Assembly: GCA_035632095.1 (NCBI GenBank)
Contig: DASQHM010000170.1
Span: 1-6,706, forward strand
Direction of reading: 5' to 3'
DNA length: 6,706 nt
DNA from: DASQHM01 sp035632095
Lineage (GTDB): Bacteria; Pseudomonadota; Alphaproteobacteria; Ferrovibrionales; Ferrovibrionaceae
The notes below the pieces were generated by a model, which was not told the origin of the DNA, did no database searches, and worked only from the letters and a program-made list of their open reading frames with translations. Made by a program: the position numbers and the translations under genes. Of the stretch, positions 1 through 6,306 are shown in pieces (the stretch's first letter is position 1; each line of letters begins with the position of its first letter).

Positions 1-578
1 AAGCCGAGGTCGCGCATGAGCCAGGCGCATTTTTCCGGTCCGCCCGCGGTACCGACCACGCGGCAGCCCTTGATGCGCGCGATCTGCCCGGCGATGGAGC
101 CGACGGCACCCGCCGCCGCGGAAACCAGCACGGTTTCGCCGGGCTTCGGTTTGCCGATTTCAAGCAGGCCGTAATAGGCGGTCAGCCCGGTGACGCCGAG
201 CACGCCCATGAGTTGTTCCGGCGGATACTTGGTCGAGCGCTTGGTCAGATTTTTGGGATCGAGGCTGGCATAGTCCTGCCAGCCAATCATGCCGTCGACC
301 AGATCGCCCTTGGCGAAGCCGGGCGCGTTCGATGCGACCACCTCGCCCAATCCGTGTCCGTGCATCACGTCACCCGGCACAACCGGCGCTTTGTAGGTCG
401 GCGTCGGCGCCATCCAGGCCCGGTTGGCGGGGTCGAGCGAAAGCAGCTTGTTCCGCACCAGCACTTCCCCCGCCGCCGGCTTCGGCACCTCGGTTTCGCG
501 CAAGGTGAAGTGCTCGGGCCCGATCATGCCGACGGGCCGCGAGGCGAGGATCCATTGCCGGTTCAGGTTCGCGTTCAT
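1..578 (-). CDS. NADP-dependent oxidoreductase, MDR superfamily (CurA/prostaglandin reductase-like), 3' end missing
   Basis: A cytosolic medium-chain reductase that probably uses NADPH to reduce the C=C bond of an enone or a related carbonyl substrate. The visible 192 residues begin MNANLNRQWILASRP. They show the GroES-like fold of the zinc-free MDR branch: LSLDPANRAWM at about 46-56, GHGLGEVVASNAPGFAKGD at 74-92, then the nucleotide-binding AAAGAVGS at 154-161 followed by VVGTAGGPEKC. No zinc-ligand pattern is seen. This family is usually about 335-345 residues, so the last 40 % or so lies off the left edge. The ATG at 576-578 is chosen because a strong AAAGGAGG (585-592 on the minus strand) sits 6 nt upstream. 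The stop of the preceding SDR gene is 19 nt upstream, so the two are very likely co-transcribed. The family call is firm; the true substrate is unknown. Confidence 0.9.
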   Translation of the reverse strand, partial: MNANLNRQWILASRPVGMIGPEHFTLRETEVPKPAAGEVLVRNKLLSLDPANRAWMAPTPTYKAPVVPGDVMHGHGLGEVVASNAPGFAKGDLVDGMIGWQDYASLDPKNLTKRSTKYPPEQLMGVLGVTGLTAYYGLLEIGKPKPGETVLVSAAAGAVGSIAGQIARIKGCRVVGTAGGPEKCAWLMRDLG

Positions 579-584
579 GTGCCG

Positions 585-592
585 CCTCCTTT
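585..592 (-). promoter_or_regulatory. Ribosome binding site of the MDR oxidoreductase
   Basis: AAAGGAGG on the minus strand, a near-perfect anti-Shine-Dalgarno match, 6 nt before the ATG at 578. It lies in the 19-nt gap after the SDR stop (TGA, 598-600) and fixes the start of the downstream gene. Confidence 0.8.
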
Positions 593-597
593 GGCCT

Positions 598-1359
598 TCA
601 CGTCCTGAGCGTCAAGCCGCCGTCCGCCACGAGGCCGTGGCCGGTGATGAAATCCGCATCGTCGCTCGCCAGCAACAACGCCGCGCGGGCCATATCGATC
701 GGCATGCCGAGACGGCGCAGTGCCGCCTTTTTCTCCCACACCTTGCGGATGTGGTCCTGATCGAAATTCGCCTTGGTCATGCCGGTGTAAATCGCACCGG
801 GCAAAATGTAATTGGCGGTGATGCCGTACTTGCCGAGTTCGAGCGCCAGCGTCTTGGTAAGGCCGGCGACCGCATGCTTCGAGGCGGTATACGCGGCGAG
901 GCCGATGTCCGTGTCGAAGGCCATGACGGATGCGGTATTGACGATGCGCGCGCGGCCCTTTTCTCCGGCGCGGCGCCGCAAGTGCGGGATCGCCGCGCGG
1001 CAGGTGCGGAACACGGCGCGCACGTTCACCGCAAAGACATTGTCCCATTGCTCGTCGGTGATGTTCTCCGCCAGCGCGTTCAGCGATACGCCCGCGTTGT
1101 TGAACAGCACGTCGATGGCGCCGAAACGCTTCACGGCCGTGTCGACGATCAGGGCGGGGCCGTCGCCGTCGGCGACGCTTTTCGCCAAGGGCACAATGTT
1201 CGTCATGTCGCGATGCACGGTCTCGATGACCGATCCGGGCCGGTCCACGGCAAGCACCATCGCGCCTTCTTCGGCGAAGAGGCGCGCGCTCGCATGACCG
1301 ATGCCGGAAGCCGCCCCGGTCACGACGGCGATTTTTCCCGCCAGGCGCTGCATCGTCAT
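598..1359 (-). CDS. SDR family NAD(P)-dependent oxidoreductase (classical type)
   Basis: A classical short-chain dehydrogenase/reductase of 253 residues, the usual length, that should interconvert a hydroxyl and a carbonyl group in the cytosol. The cofactor glycine motif TGAASGIG is at 14-21. NNAG is at 87-90, and the catalytic tetrad appears complete: N112 (VNV), S144 (NTAS), Y157 and K161 (YTASK). Asp39 after the second beta strand (VLAVDRP) suggests NAD(H) rather than NADP(H). A LPG motif at 186-188 and a C-terminal GLVADGGLT close the fold. The start is ATG at 1357-1359, with GAGGA just upstream; the ATG two codons later (1351-1353) is a possible alternative with better spacing. An in-frame ATG at 1435-1437 would add 26 non-SDR residues and is unlikely. 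It is the first gene of a minus-strand pair with the MDR reductase. The substrate cannot be read from the sequence. Confidence 0.93.
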   Translation of the reverse strand: MTMQRLAGKIAVVTGAASGIGHASARLFAEEGAMVLAVDRPGSVIETVHRDMTNIVPLAKSVADGDGPALIVDTAVKRFGAIDVLFNNAGVSLNALAENITDEQWDNVFAVNVRAVFRTCRAAIPHLRRRAGEKGRARIVNTASVMAFDTDIGLAAYTASKHAVAGLTKTLALELGKYGITANYILPGAIYTGMTKANFDQDHIRKVWEKKAALRRLGMPIDMARAALLLASDDADFITGHGLVADGGLTLRT

Positions 1360-1428
1360 GTCGTCCTCGCTGTCCCGTTGCCGGAACAGGATAGCGCAAA
1401 GCGTGGGCAATAAGGCAGGATGCGGCGG

Positions 1429-1446
1429 GGCGCCCAAGGGGGCGCC
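1429..1446. repeat. GC-rich inverted repeat in the divergent intergenic region
   Basis: GGCGCCC (1429-1435) and GGGCGCC (1440-1446) form a perfect 7-bp stem with the 4-nt loop AAGG. It sits between two divergent SDR genes, about 70 bp upstream of the minus-strand start and 30 bp upstream of the plus-strand start. No U-tract follows on either side, so it is not a standard terminator. It could be an operator or a 5' UTR structure. No convincing -35/-10 pair was found in 1360-1476 on either strand. Confidence 0.4.
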
Positions 1447-1463
1447 GTTTCTAGCTCAGCAGC

Positions 1464-1469
1464 GGAGGT
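1464..1469 (+). promoter_or_regulatory. Ribosome binding site of the second SDR gene
   Basis: GGAGGT lies 7 nt before the ATG at 1477. It decides the start against an in-frame upstream ATG at 1420, which has no such site and would add 19 residues that do not belong to the SDR fold. Confidence 0.8.
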
Positions 1470-1476
1470 CATTCAC

Positions 1477-2301
1477 ATGGGTCAACTCGACGGGCGCGTC
1501 GCCATCGTCACCGGTTCGGGCCGCGGCATCGGCCAGCAAATCGCGCTTCGGCTGGCGCGCGACGGGGCCAAGGTCGTGGTCAACGACCTGGACGAAGCGC
1601 CCGCCAAGGAGACGATCGCGATGATCGAGAAGCTCGGCGGGCGGGCCGTTGCCTGCAACGGCGACGTGGCGGCCAAGGACTTCGGCACGCGTATCGTCGG
1701 CACCGCCGTCGATGCCTTCGGCGGTTGCCACGTGATCGTGAACAACGCCGGTTACACCTGGGACACGGTCATCCAGAAAATGACCGACGAGCAATGGTAC
1801 GCGATCATCGATGTGCATTTGACCGCGCCGTTTCGCATCCTCCGCGCGTTCTACGATCACCTGAAGCCGGCCGTCGAGGCAGAGCGCGGCAAGGGCCAGC
1901 GCATCGTCCGCAAGGTGGTGAACATCTCCTCGACCTCAGGCGTCAACGGCAACGCGGGCCAAGCCAACTATTCGTCTGGCAAGGCCGGCGTCATCGGCCT
2001 GACCAAGACCCTTGCCAAGGAATGGGGCCGCTACGACGTGACCGTGAATGCCGTGGCGTTCGGCTACATCCAGACGCGGTTGACCAAGCCGTTGACGGAA
2101 GGAGAGTCCGGCACCATCGAAGTGCAGGGCCGCACCGTGAAGATCGGCGTCCAAGGCGGCCGCATCGCCGCGATGAATCAGATGATCCCGCTCGGCCGCG
2201 GCGGTTTGCCCGAGGAGGCGGCGGGCTCGGTATACCTCTTCTGCAGTCCCGACAGCGACTACGTCAGCGGCCAATGCCTGGTGGTGAACGGCGGCCTTTA
2301 G
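1477..2301 (+). CDS. SDR family oxidoreductase, FabG / hydroxyacyl-CoA dehydrogenase-like
   Basis: A 274-residue short-chain dehydrogenase, probably acting on a 3-hydroxyacyl or similar hydroxyl/carbonyl substrate in the cytosol. It shows TGSGRGIG at 12-19, an acidic Asp37 (VVVNDLDE) favouring NAD(H), NNAG at 89-92, catalytic Ser152 (NISS), Tyr165 and Lys169 (YSSGK), and a C-terminal SGQCLVVNGGL. Two positions differ from the common SDR pattern. His114 (DVHL) sits where the tetrad Asn is usual, and AFG at 194-196 sits where a PG motif is usual. I recall the DVHL form from hydroxyacyl-CoA dehydrogenase domains of the MFE-2 type. A stretch of about 35 residues (roughly 205-240, TEGESGTIEVQG onward) forms an enlarged substrate-loop region. 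It is divergent from the minus-strand SDR and too dissimilar to be a recent duplicate. A strong terminator 22 nt after the stop makes it monocistronic on its 3' side. The fold is certain; the substrate is not. Confidence 0.93.
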   Translation: MGQLDGRVAIVTGSGRGIGQQIALRLARDGAKVVVNDLDEAPAKETIAMIEKLGGRAVACNGDVAAKDFGTRIVGTAVDAFGGCHVIVNNAGYTWDTVIQKMTDEQWYAIIDVHLTAPFRILRAFYDHLKPAVEAERGKGQRIVRKVVNISSTSGVNGNAGQANYSSGKAGVIGLTKTLAKEWGRYDVTVNAVAFGYIQTRLTKPLTEGESGTIEVQGRTVKIGVQGGRIAAMNQMIPLGRGGLPEEAAGSVYLFCSPDSDYVSGQCLVVNGGL

Positions 2302-2323
2302 ACCGCAGAGAGACCCGAGTGCG

Positions 2324-2354
2324 AAAAGGGCGGCAAGCATTGCCGCCCTTTTTT
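2324..2354 (+). terminator. Intrinsic (rho-independent) terminator of the second SDR gene
   Basis: A perfect 13-bp stem, with AAAAGGGCGGCAA (2324-2336) pairing to TTGCCGCCCTTTT (2340-2352). It has a 3-nt loop, GCA, and a run of six T (2349-2354). It begins 22 nt after the TAG stop at 2299-2301 and insulates the SDR gene from the flotillin downstream. Confidence 0.93.
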
Positions 2355-2401
2355 GTCGGGTCTGCCCGTCATCACGAGCGTGCGAACATTTGGCGTCACT
2401 C

Positions 2402-2431
2402 TTGACACGCCTGCGACCCGGTCCCGATACT
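2402..2431 (+). promoter_or_regulatory. Sigma70-type promoter driving the flotillin-like gene
   Basis: A perfect -35 box TTGACA (2402-2407) is followed after 18 bp by GATACT (2426-2431), which matches four of six bases of the -10 consensus, including the key A2 and T6. Transcription would start near 2438, leaving a leader of about 47 nt before the ATG at 2485. It lies between the SDR terminator and the next gene, where a promoter is required. The location is well supported; the regulator, if any, is unknown. Confidence 0.7.
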
Positions 2432-2484
2432 GACATTTGATAAGCTAAAGAATTCAACAAGCCGACCGAACGTGGGGGGACGAC

Positions 2485-4104
2485 ATGGTCGTATTGGGTT
2501 GGCTATTTGCCATTGTCGTGGCGATCGTGGTCATCGCGATCGTCGTGGTGTTCCTCAATCGTTTCTATCGCAAATCGACGCGGGACGTGGCGTTGGTGCG
2601 CACCGGCTTTGGCGGCCAGAAAATTCTCATCTCCGGCGGCTGCCTGGCATTGCCGTTCCTGCACAAGATCGAAGAAGTGAACATGCGGACCTCGCGCGTG
2701 GAAGTGCGCCGCGCGGCCGAGAAATCGCTCATCACCGAGGATCGCATGCGTGTAGACGTAGAGCTTGAATTCTACGTTCGCGTCATGCCTTCGGTGGAAG
2801 GCATCGCAACGGCGGCGCAGGCGCTCGGCGCCAAGACGTTCACGCCCGACGGCATGCGCAATTTGCTGGAAGGCCGGTTCGTCGACGCCATTCATGCGGT
2901 GGCGGCAAGCGAAACCATGGATTCCTTGCACGAAAGGCGTGCGGAGTTCGTGCGAAACGTGTCCGATCAGTTGCGCGACAACCTGGCGCAAAACGGCATT
3001 CTGCTGGATTCCGTTTCGCTGACCCGGCTGGACCAGTCGGCGTTTTCCGGCTTCGACGAGAACAACGCGTTCAACGCCGTCGGCATGCGCAAGCTCGCCG
3101 AGATCATCGCCGTGAACAAGAAGAAGCGCGCCGAAATCGAGGCCGATGCGGAAATCTCCGTGCGGCAGACGCAGCTCGAGGCGACGAAGCGCCGCCTGAC
3201 GCTCGCCAAGGAGGAGGAGCAGGCGCAAATCACGCAGCGGCTCGAAGTCGAGAAGATCAAGGCGGCCAGCGACGCCGAGGGCGCCGGCGCGCGCGAGGCG
3301 GCCATGATCGCCTCGGAGAACGCGCGCATCGGGCGCGAGCGCGAGACGCGCACCATGGAGATCGCCAAGCAGCGCGAGATCCGCAAGCTCGAAATCGAAT
3401 CCCAGCTCAATTCCGAGATGAACAAGGTCGACAGCGCCATCCGGCTGGCCGCCAAGCACGTGGACGAGGCCAAGGCGCAGGCGCAAGCCGAGCGGGCGCG
3501 GACCGAAATTATCCTGGCGCAAGAAGAAGTCCAGACCGAGCGCGAGCGCGCGGTGGCCGACCGTTCGCACGAGATGGCGCTCAAGCGCATCAACGAGCAG
3601 GGCGCGGTCGAAACTGCGAAGGCCGAAAGCGACGTCGCCGTTCTGTTGAAGCGCGTGCGAGCCGAATCTGAGGCCGCCCGCACCAAGGCCGAAGCCGAAC
3701 GGGCGCGCATGCTGGCGCAATCCGAAGGCGAGCGGGCGCTGATCGACGCGGAGAACGCGCAAAGCGACTCTCTCTTCCATCTGAAGCTGGAGCAATATCG
3801 CCTCGACAAGCTGCCCGAGATCGTCGCGCAGATGATGAAGCCGGCGGAAAAGATCGAAAGCATCCGCATCCATCAATTGACCGGGTTCGGCGGCGGGCCC
3901 GGCGCGGCCGGATCGGCCGACGCTTCCGGCAAGCCGCCGCTGAATCAAGTTATGGACAGCATTCTCGGCATGGCGCTGCAGCTTCCGGCGTTGAAGAGCG
4001 TCGGCGACTCCATCGGAATGGATTTCGCATCCGCCGTCGGAGGAACGGGAACCGTGCAGATCACCAACGAGGGCGGAGCAAAGGGGACGCCGCCCAAAAA
4101 GTAA
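2485..4104 (+). CDS. SPFH/flotillin-family membrane protein (YqiK-like)
   Basis: A 539-residue membrane-anchored scaffold of the flotillin branch of the SPFH (stomatin/prohibitin/flotillin/HflKC) superfamily. These proteins oligomerise at the inner membrane and organise membrane microdomains. Residues about 3-25 are one hydrophobic N-terminal segment rich in V and I, ending at the basic RFYRK. The SPFH/PHB domain follows at about 30-200, including GGCLALPFLHKIEEVNM at 51-67 and the VELEFYVRV strand at 92-100. From about 205 to 450 there is a long, highly charged E/A/R/K-rich region with heptad-like spacing, predicted to be coiled coil. The tail is glycine-rich (468-484), then has a moderately hydrophobic stretch around 488-519, and ends KGTPPKK. 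The length fits YqiK-type flotillins. The start follows a G-rich GGGGGGA 4 nt upstream, an acceptable but imperfect ribosome site. No NfeD-like partner gene lies on either side, although bacterial flotillins are often paired with one. The family call is firm; the cellular role here is inference. Confidence 0.93.
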   Translation: MVVLGWLFAIVVAIVVIAIVVVFLNRFYRKSTRDVALVRTGFGGQKILISGGCLALPFLHKIEEVNMRTSRVEVRRAAEKSLITEDRMRVDVELEFYVRVMPSVEGIATAAQALGAKTFTPDGMRNLLEGRFVDAIHAVAASETMDSLHERRAEFVRNVSDQLRDNLAQNGILLDSVSLTRLDQSAFSGFDENNAFNAVGMRKLAEIIAVNKKKRAEIEADAEISVRQTQLEATKRRLTLAKEEEQAQITQRLEVEKIKAASDAEGAGAREAAMIASENARIGRERETRTMEIAKQREIRKLEIESQLNSEMNKVDSAIRLAAKHVDEAKAQAQAERARTEIILAQEEVQTERERAVADRSHEMALKRINEQGAVETAKAESDVAVLLKRVRAESEAARTKAEAERARMLAQSEGERALIDAENAQSDSLFHLKLEQYRLDKLPEIVAQMMKPAEKIESIRIHQLTGFGGGPGAAGSADASGKPPLNQVMDSILGMALQLPALKSVGDSIGMDFASAVGGTGTVQITNEGGAKGTPPKK

Positions 4105-4159
4105 ACTCACCTCGTCTCAAAAGCCCCGAACACGACCAAAAAACCGAAAGGACAGGGTC

Positions 4160-5386
4160 ATGGCACTTTCACGTAGGCATTTGCTCGCTGGCGCGGGTAC
4201 CGCCGCGCTGGCGGCTAGTCTTCCCATGCGTCACATCGTGGCGCAGAACGCCGAGATCAAACTCGGCTCCGTGCTCGACAATTCCGGCAACCTCGACATC
4301 TACGGCAAGCCGATGGTCATGGCGACCACATTGGCCGTGGAAGACATCAACGCCGCCGGCGGTCTGCTCGGGCGTCAGATCAAGGCCATCCAGTACGACA
4401 CCCAGTCGGACATCGCGCTCTACACCAAGTTCGCGCAACAGCTCGCGCGCGAGGACAAGGTCGACGTGGTGCACGGCGGCATCACGTCGGCGTCCCGCGA
4501 AGCCATCCGCCAGACGTTCAAGCGCGCCAACGTGCTCTACTTCTACAATGTGCTGTATGAGGGCGGCGTGTGCGACCGGAACTGCGTCGTCACCGGAACC
4601 ACCCCGGCGCAGGCCGTCGAGCCGATCGTCGAACACGCCATGAAGAAATGGGGCAACAAGGTCTACATCCTGGCAGCCGACTACAACTACGGCCAGATCA
4701 CGGCGAAATGGCTGCAGCACTACATCGAGCAGCGCAAAGGCACCGTGGCGGCGACGAACTTCTTCCCGCTCGACGTGGCGGATTTCGGATCGACCATCGC
4801 CAAGATCCAGGAAGCCAATCCGAAATGGGTGGTATCGGCGCTGGTCGGCGGCGCGCATATGGCGTTCTACCGCCAATGGGCGGCCTCCGGCATGAACAAG
4901 AAGATCCCCTTGGCCTCGACCACGTTCGGCGTCGGCAACGAGCATTTGGCGCTCTCGCCGGCCGAGGGCGACGGCATCCTGATTGCCGGCAACTACAGCC
5001 AAGAGATTCCGACGCCGGCCAACAAGAACTTCCTGGCCAAGTGGCAGAAGCGCTTCGGCGATACCAAGATCGTCCACGAGATCGCCGTCTCGCAGTATCA
5101 CGGCATCCATCTCTGGGCCGAGTGCGTGAGAAAGGCGGGCACCCTGGACCGCGCGGCGCTGCTGAAGACCATCGAGTCCGGTATTTCGATCGAAGGCCCG
5201 GCGGGTAAGGTCGCCATCGAGCCGAAGACGCATCATGCGGCGCTCGACATCCATCTCATGGAAGTCAAAGGGCAGAAGCTGACGATCATCGAGACGGTGA
5301 AGCAGCGGCCGCCGAGCGACACGGCCCAGTATTGCGATCTGCTGAAGAACCCCGACGAGAACAAGCAGTTCGAAGTGAAGATCTGA
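4160..5386 (+). CDS. ABC transporter substrate-binding protein, urea/short-chain-amide (UrtA/FmdD-like) type
   Basis: The periplasmic solute receptor of a HAAT-family importer, 408 residues, a normal length for the group. The N-terminus carries a Tat signal: twin arginine in SRRHLL (4-9), then an alanine-rich hydrophobic core, with likely cleavage near residue 28. The mature part begins EIKLGSVLDNSG and has the type I periplasmic-binding fold (Peripla_BP_5/6). Recognisable segments include INAAGGLLGRQIKAIQYD at about 63-80, TSASREAI at 109-116, LYEGGVCDRNC at 132-142, ADYNYGQ at 173-179 and FGSTIAKIQEANP at 209-221. The TSAS and YEG signatures resemble urea and short-chain-amide receptors more than leucine receptors, but this rests on recall and the ligand is unproven. 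C138 and C142 are close enough to be a periplasmic disulfide candidate. AAAGGA (4147-4152) lies 7 nt before the ATG. It is 55 nt behind the flotillin with no terminator between, and heads the importer operon. Confidence 0.92.
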   Translation: MALSRRHLLAGAGTAALAASLPMRHIVAQNAEIKLGSVLDNSGNLDIYGKPMVMATTLAVEDINAAGGLLGRQIKAIQYDTQSDIALYTKFAQQLAREDKVDVVHGGITSASREAIRQTFKRANVLYFYNVLYEGGVCDRNCVVTGTTPAQAVEPIVEHAMKKWGNKVYILAADYNYGQITAKWLQHYIEQRKGTVAATNFFPLDVADFGSTIAKIQEANPKWVVSALVGGAHMAFYRQWAASGMNKKIPLASTTFGVGNEHLALSPAEGDGILIAGNYSQEIPTPANKNFLAKWQKRFGDTKIVHEIAVSQYHGIHLWAECVRKAGTLDRAALLKTIESGISIEGPAGKVAIEPKTHHAALDIHLMEVKGQKLTIIETVKQRPPSDTAQYCDLLKNPDENKQFEVKI

Positions 5387-5394
5387 TCCCAAAA

Positions 5395-5422
5395 GGGGCC
5401 GGACGCATCGACGTCCGGCCCC
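5395..5422 (+). repeat. Intercistronic hairpin between binding-protein and permease genes
   Basis: GGGGCCGGACG (5395-5405) and CGTCCGGCCCC (5412-5422) form a perfect 11-bp GC-rich stem with a 6-nt loop. It begins 8 nt after the stop of the binding protein and ends 17 nt before the permease start. There is no T-run behind it, so it is not a complete intrinsic terminator. In known importer operons such structures protect the upstream message from 3' exonucleases or cause partial attenuation, giving more binding protein than permease. That role here is inference. Confidence 0.75.
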
Positions 5423-5439
5423 ATCGTCGGGCGGAACAC

Positions 5440-6306
5440 ATGGATTACGCGGCAGTCGTCGTACTAGAGATCATCTACATGATCGCGTTCCTTGCGCTGA
5501 TCAGCGCCGGCCTTGCGATCGTGTTCGGCATGATGCGCGTCATCAATTTGGCGCATGGCGAGTTCGTCATGCTGGGCGGATACGCGACGATTGCCTGCTC
5601 GAAGGCGGGCATCAATATCTATTTCGCTATGCTGGTGGTGGCGCCGATCGTGGTTGGCGTCATCGGGCTTGTGGTCGAGCGGCTCATCGTGCGCTTCCTG
5701 TACGGGCGCATGATCGACACCATGCTGGCGACCTGGGGCTTGAGCCTGCTGCTGATCGGTCTGGTCGAGCTGGTATTCGGCAATACGGCGGTTAGCGTCC
5801 CGGCGCCGATCCCCGGCTACCAGGTCGGCAGCTACCAGATGGGCGGCTACAACCTCTTCATCATCGGCATTACCGTCGTCCTCGTCCTCGCCATGTGGCT
5901 GGTGCTGCGCTACACGCGGATCGGCCTGATCGCGCGCGGCGCCATGCAAAGCGCCGAAGTCGTCTCGTCGCTCGGATACAATCCGAACACGGTCTATATG
6001 CTGACGTTCACCACCGGTGCGGCATTGTCCGGGCTTGCGGGTGGCGTGCTGGCCCCGTTGACCGGTCTGCTCCCCTCGGTCGGCGGCATTTACATCGCCA
6101 AGGCCTTCATCACGGTCATCACCGGCGGCGCTGCGGTGATCGCCGGCACGCTGACGACGTCGGCCCTGTTCGGCACCGTGAACCAGATCGTCTCCTTTGC
6201 CTCCACGCCGGTAATCGGCGAACTCGCCATGCTGGTGCTGGCCATCATTCTGCTGCGCCTCATGCCGCAAGGCGTGACCGGACGCTTCTTCCGCAATTCC
6301 ACATGA
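5440..6306 (+). CDS. Branched-chain amino acid/urea-type ABC transporter permease, LivH/UrtB family
   Basis: One half of the inner-membrane channel of the importer, 288 residues, the standard length for LivH-type permeases. Several hydrophobic segments are evident, at about 5-29, 41-53, 60-80, 95-113, 138-156, 185-205 and 219-275 (the last probably more than one span). The family signature INLAHGEFVMLGGY is at 35-48, following GLAIVFGMMR. The loop ARGAMQSAEVVSSLGYN (165-181), after the RYTRIGL turn, is where ATPase coupling occurs in this family. The start is the ATG at 5440-5442, with a modest GGGCGGA upstream (5429-5435). Reading in frame from an earlier ATG at 5332 would overlap the binding-protein gene and add a hydrophilic, non-permease leader of 36 residues, so it is rejected. 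The stop TGA overlaps the next start (ATGA), implying translational coupling to the partner permease. Confidence 0.95.
   Translation: MDYAAVVVLEIIYMIAFLALISAGLAIVFGMMRVINLAHGEFVMLGGYATIACSKAGINIYFAMLVVAPIVVGVIGLVVERLIVRFLYGRMIDTMLATWGLSLLLIGLVELVFGNTAVSVPAPIPGYQVGSYQMGGYNLFIIGITVVLVLAMWLVLRYTRIGLIARGAMQSAEVVSSLGYNPNTVYMLTFTTGAALSGLAGGVLAPLTGLLPSVGGIYIAKAFITVITGGAAVIAGTLTTSALFGTVNQIVSFASTPVIGELAMLVLAIILLRLMPQGVTGRFFRNST

Noticed and set aside
424..1413. A 329-codon plus-strand frame across the two minus-strand oxidoreductase genes
   Set aside because: It overlaps both well-supported genes and their ribosome site, and its translation is R/G/H-rich with no recognisable motif.
1435..1437. Upstream in-frame ATG for the minus-strand SDR
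   Set aside because: It would add 26 residues before the normal SDR N-terminus and run through the intergenic hairpin; the ATG at 1359 has a GAGGA just upstream and gives the usual SDR length.
1452..1459. TAGCTCAG, identical to a common tRNA D-arm sequence
   Set aside because: No anticodon arm, T-loop or acceptor stem can be paired around it, and it runs directly into the ribosome site and start of the second SDR gene.
3120..3780. Repetitive-looking GC-rich DNA in the flotillin gene
   Set aside because: It is explained by codons for E, A, R and K in the long coiled-coil region; no exact tandem repeat unit was found.
2503..4110. A 535-codon open frame on the minus strand, opposite the flotillin gene
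   Set aside because: It mirrors the flotillin coding frame almost exactly, has low-complexity R/L/H/D-rich content, and matches no fold I recognise. Long antisense frames are expected opposite GC-rich, E/A/R-rich genes.
4169..5392. A 407-codon open frame on the minus strand, opposite the substrate-binding protein
   Set aside because: The plus-strand frame has a clear Tat signal, ribosome site and family motifs. The antisense product is R/D/V-rich without any recognisable domain.
5395..5422. Intercistronic hairpin as a full intrinsic terminator
   Set aside because: There is no T-run after the stem, and the next gene is the permease partner of the same importer, so full termination would be unexpected.
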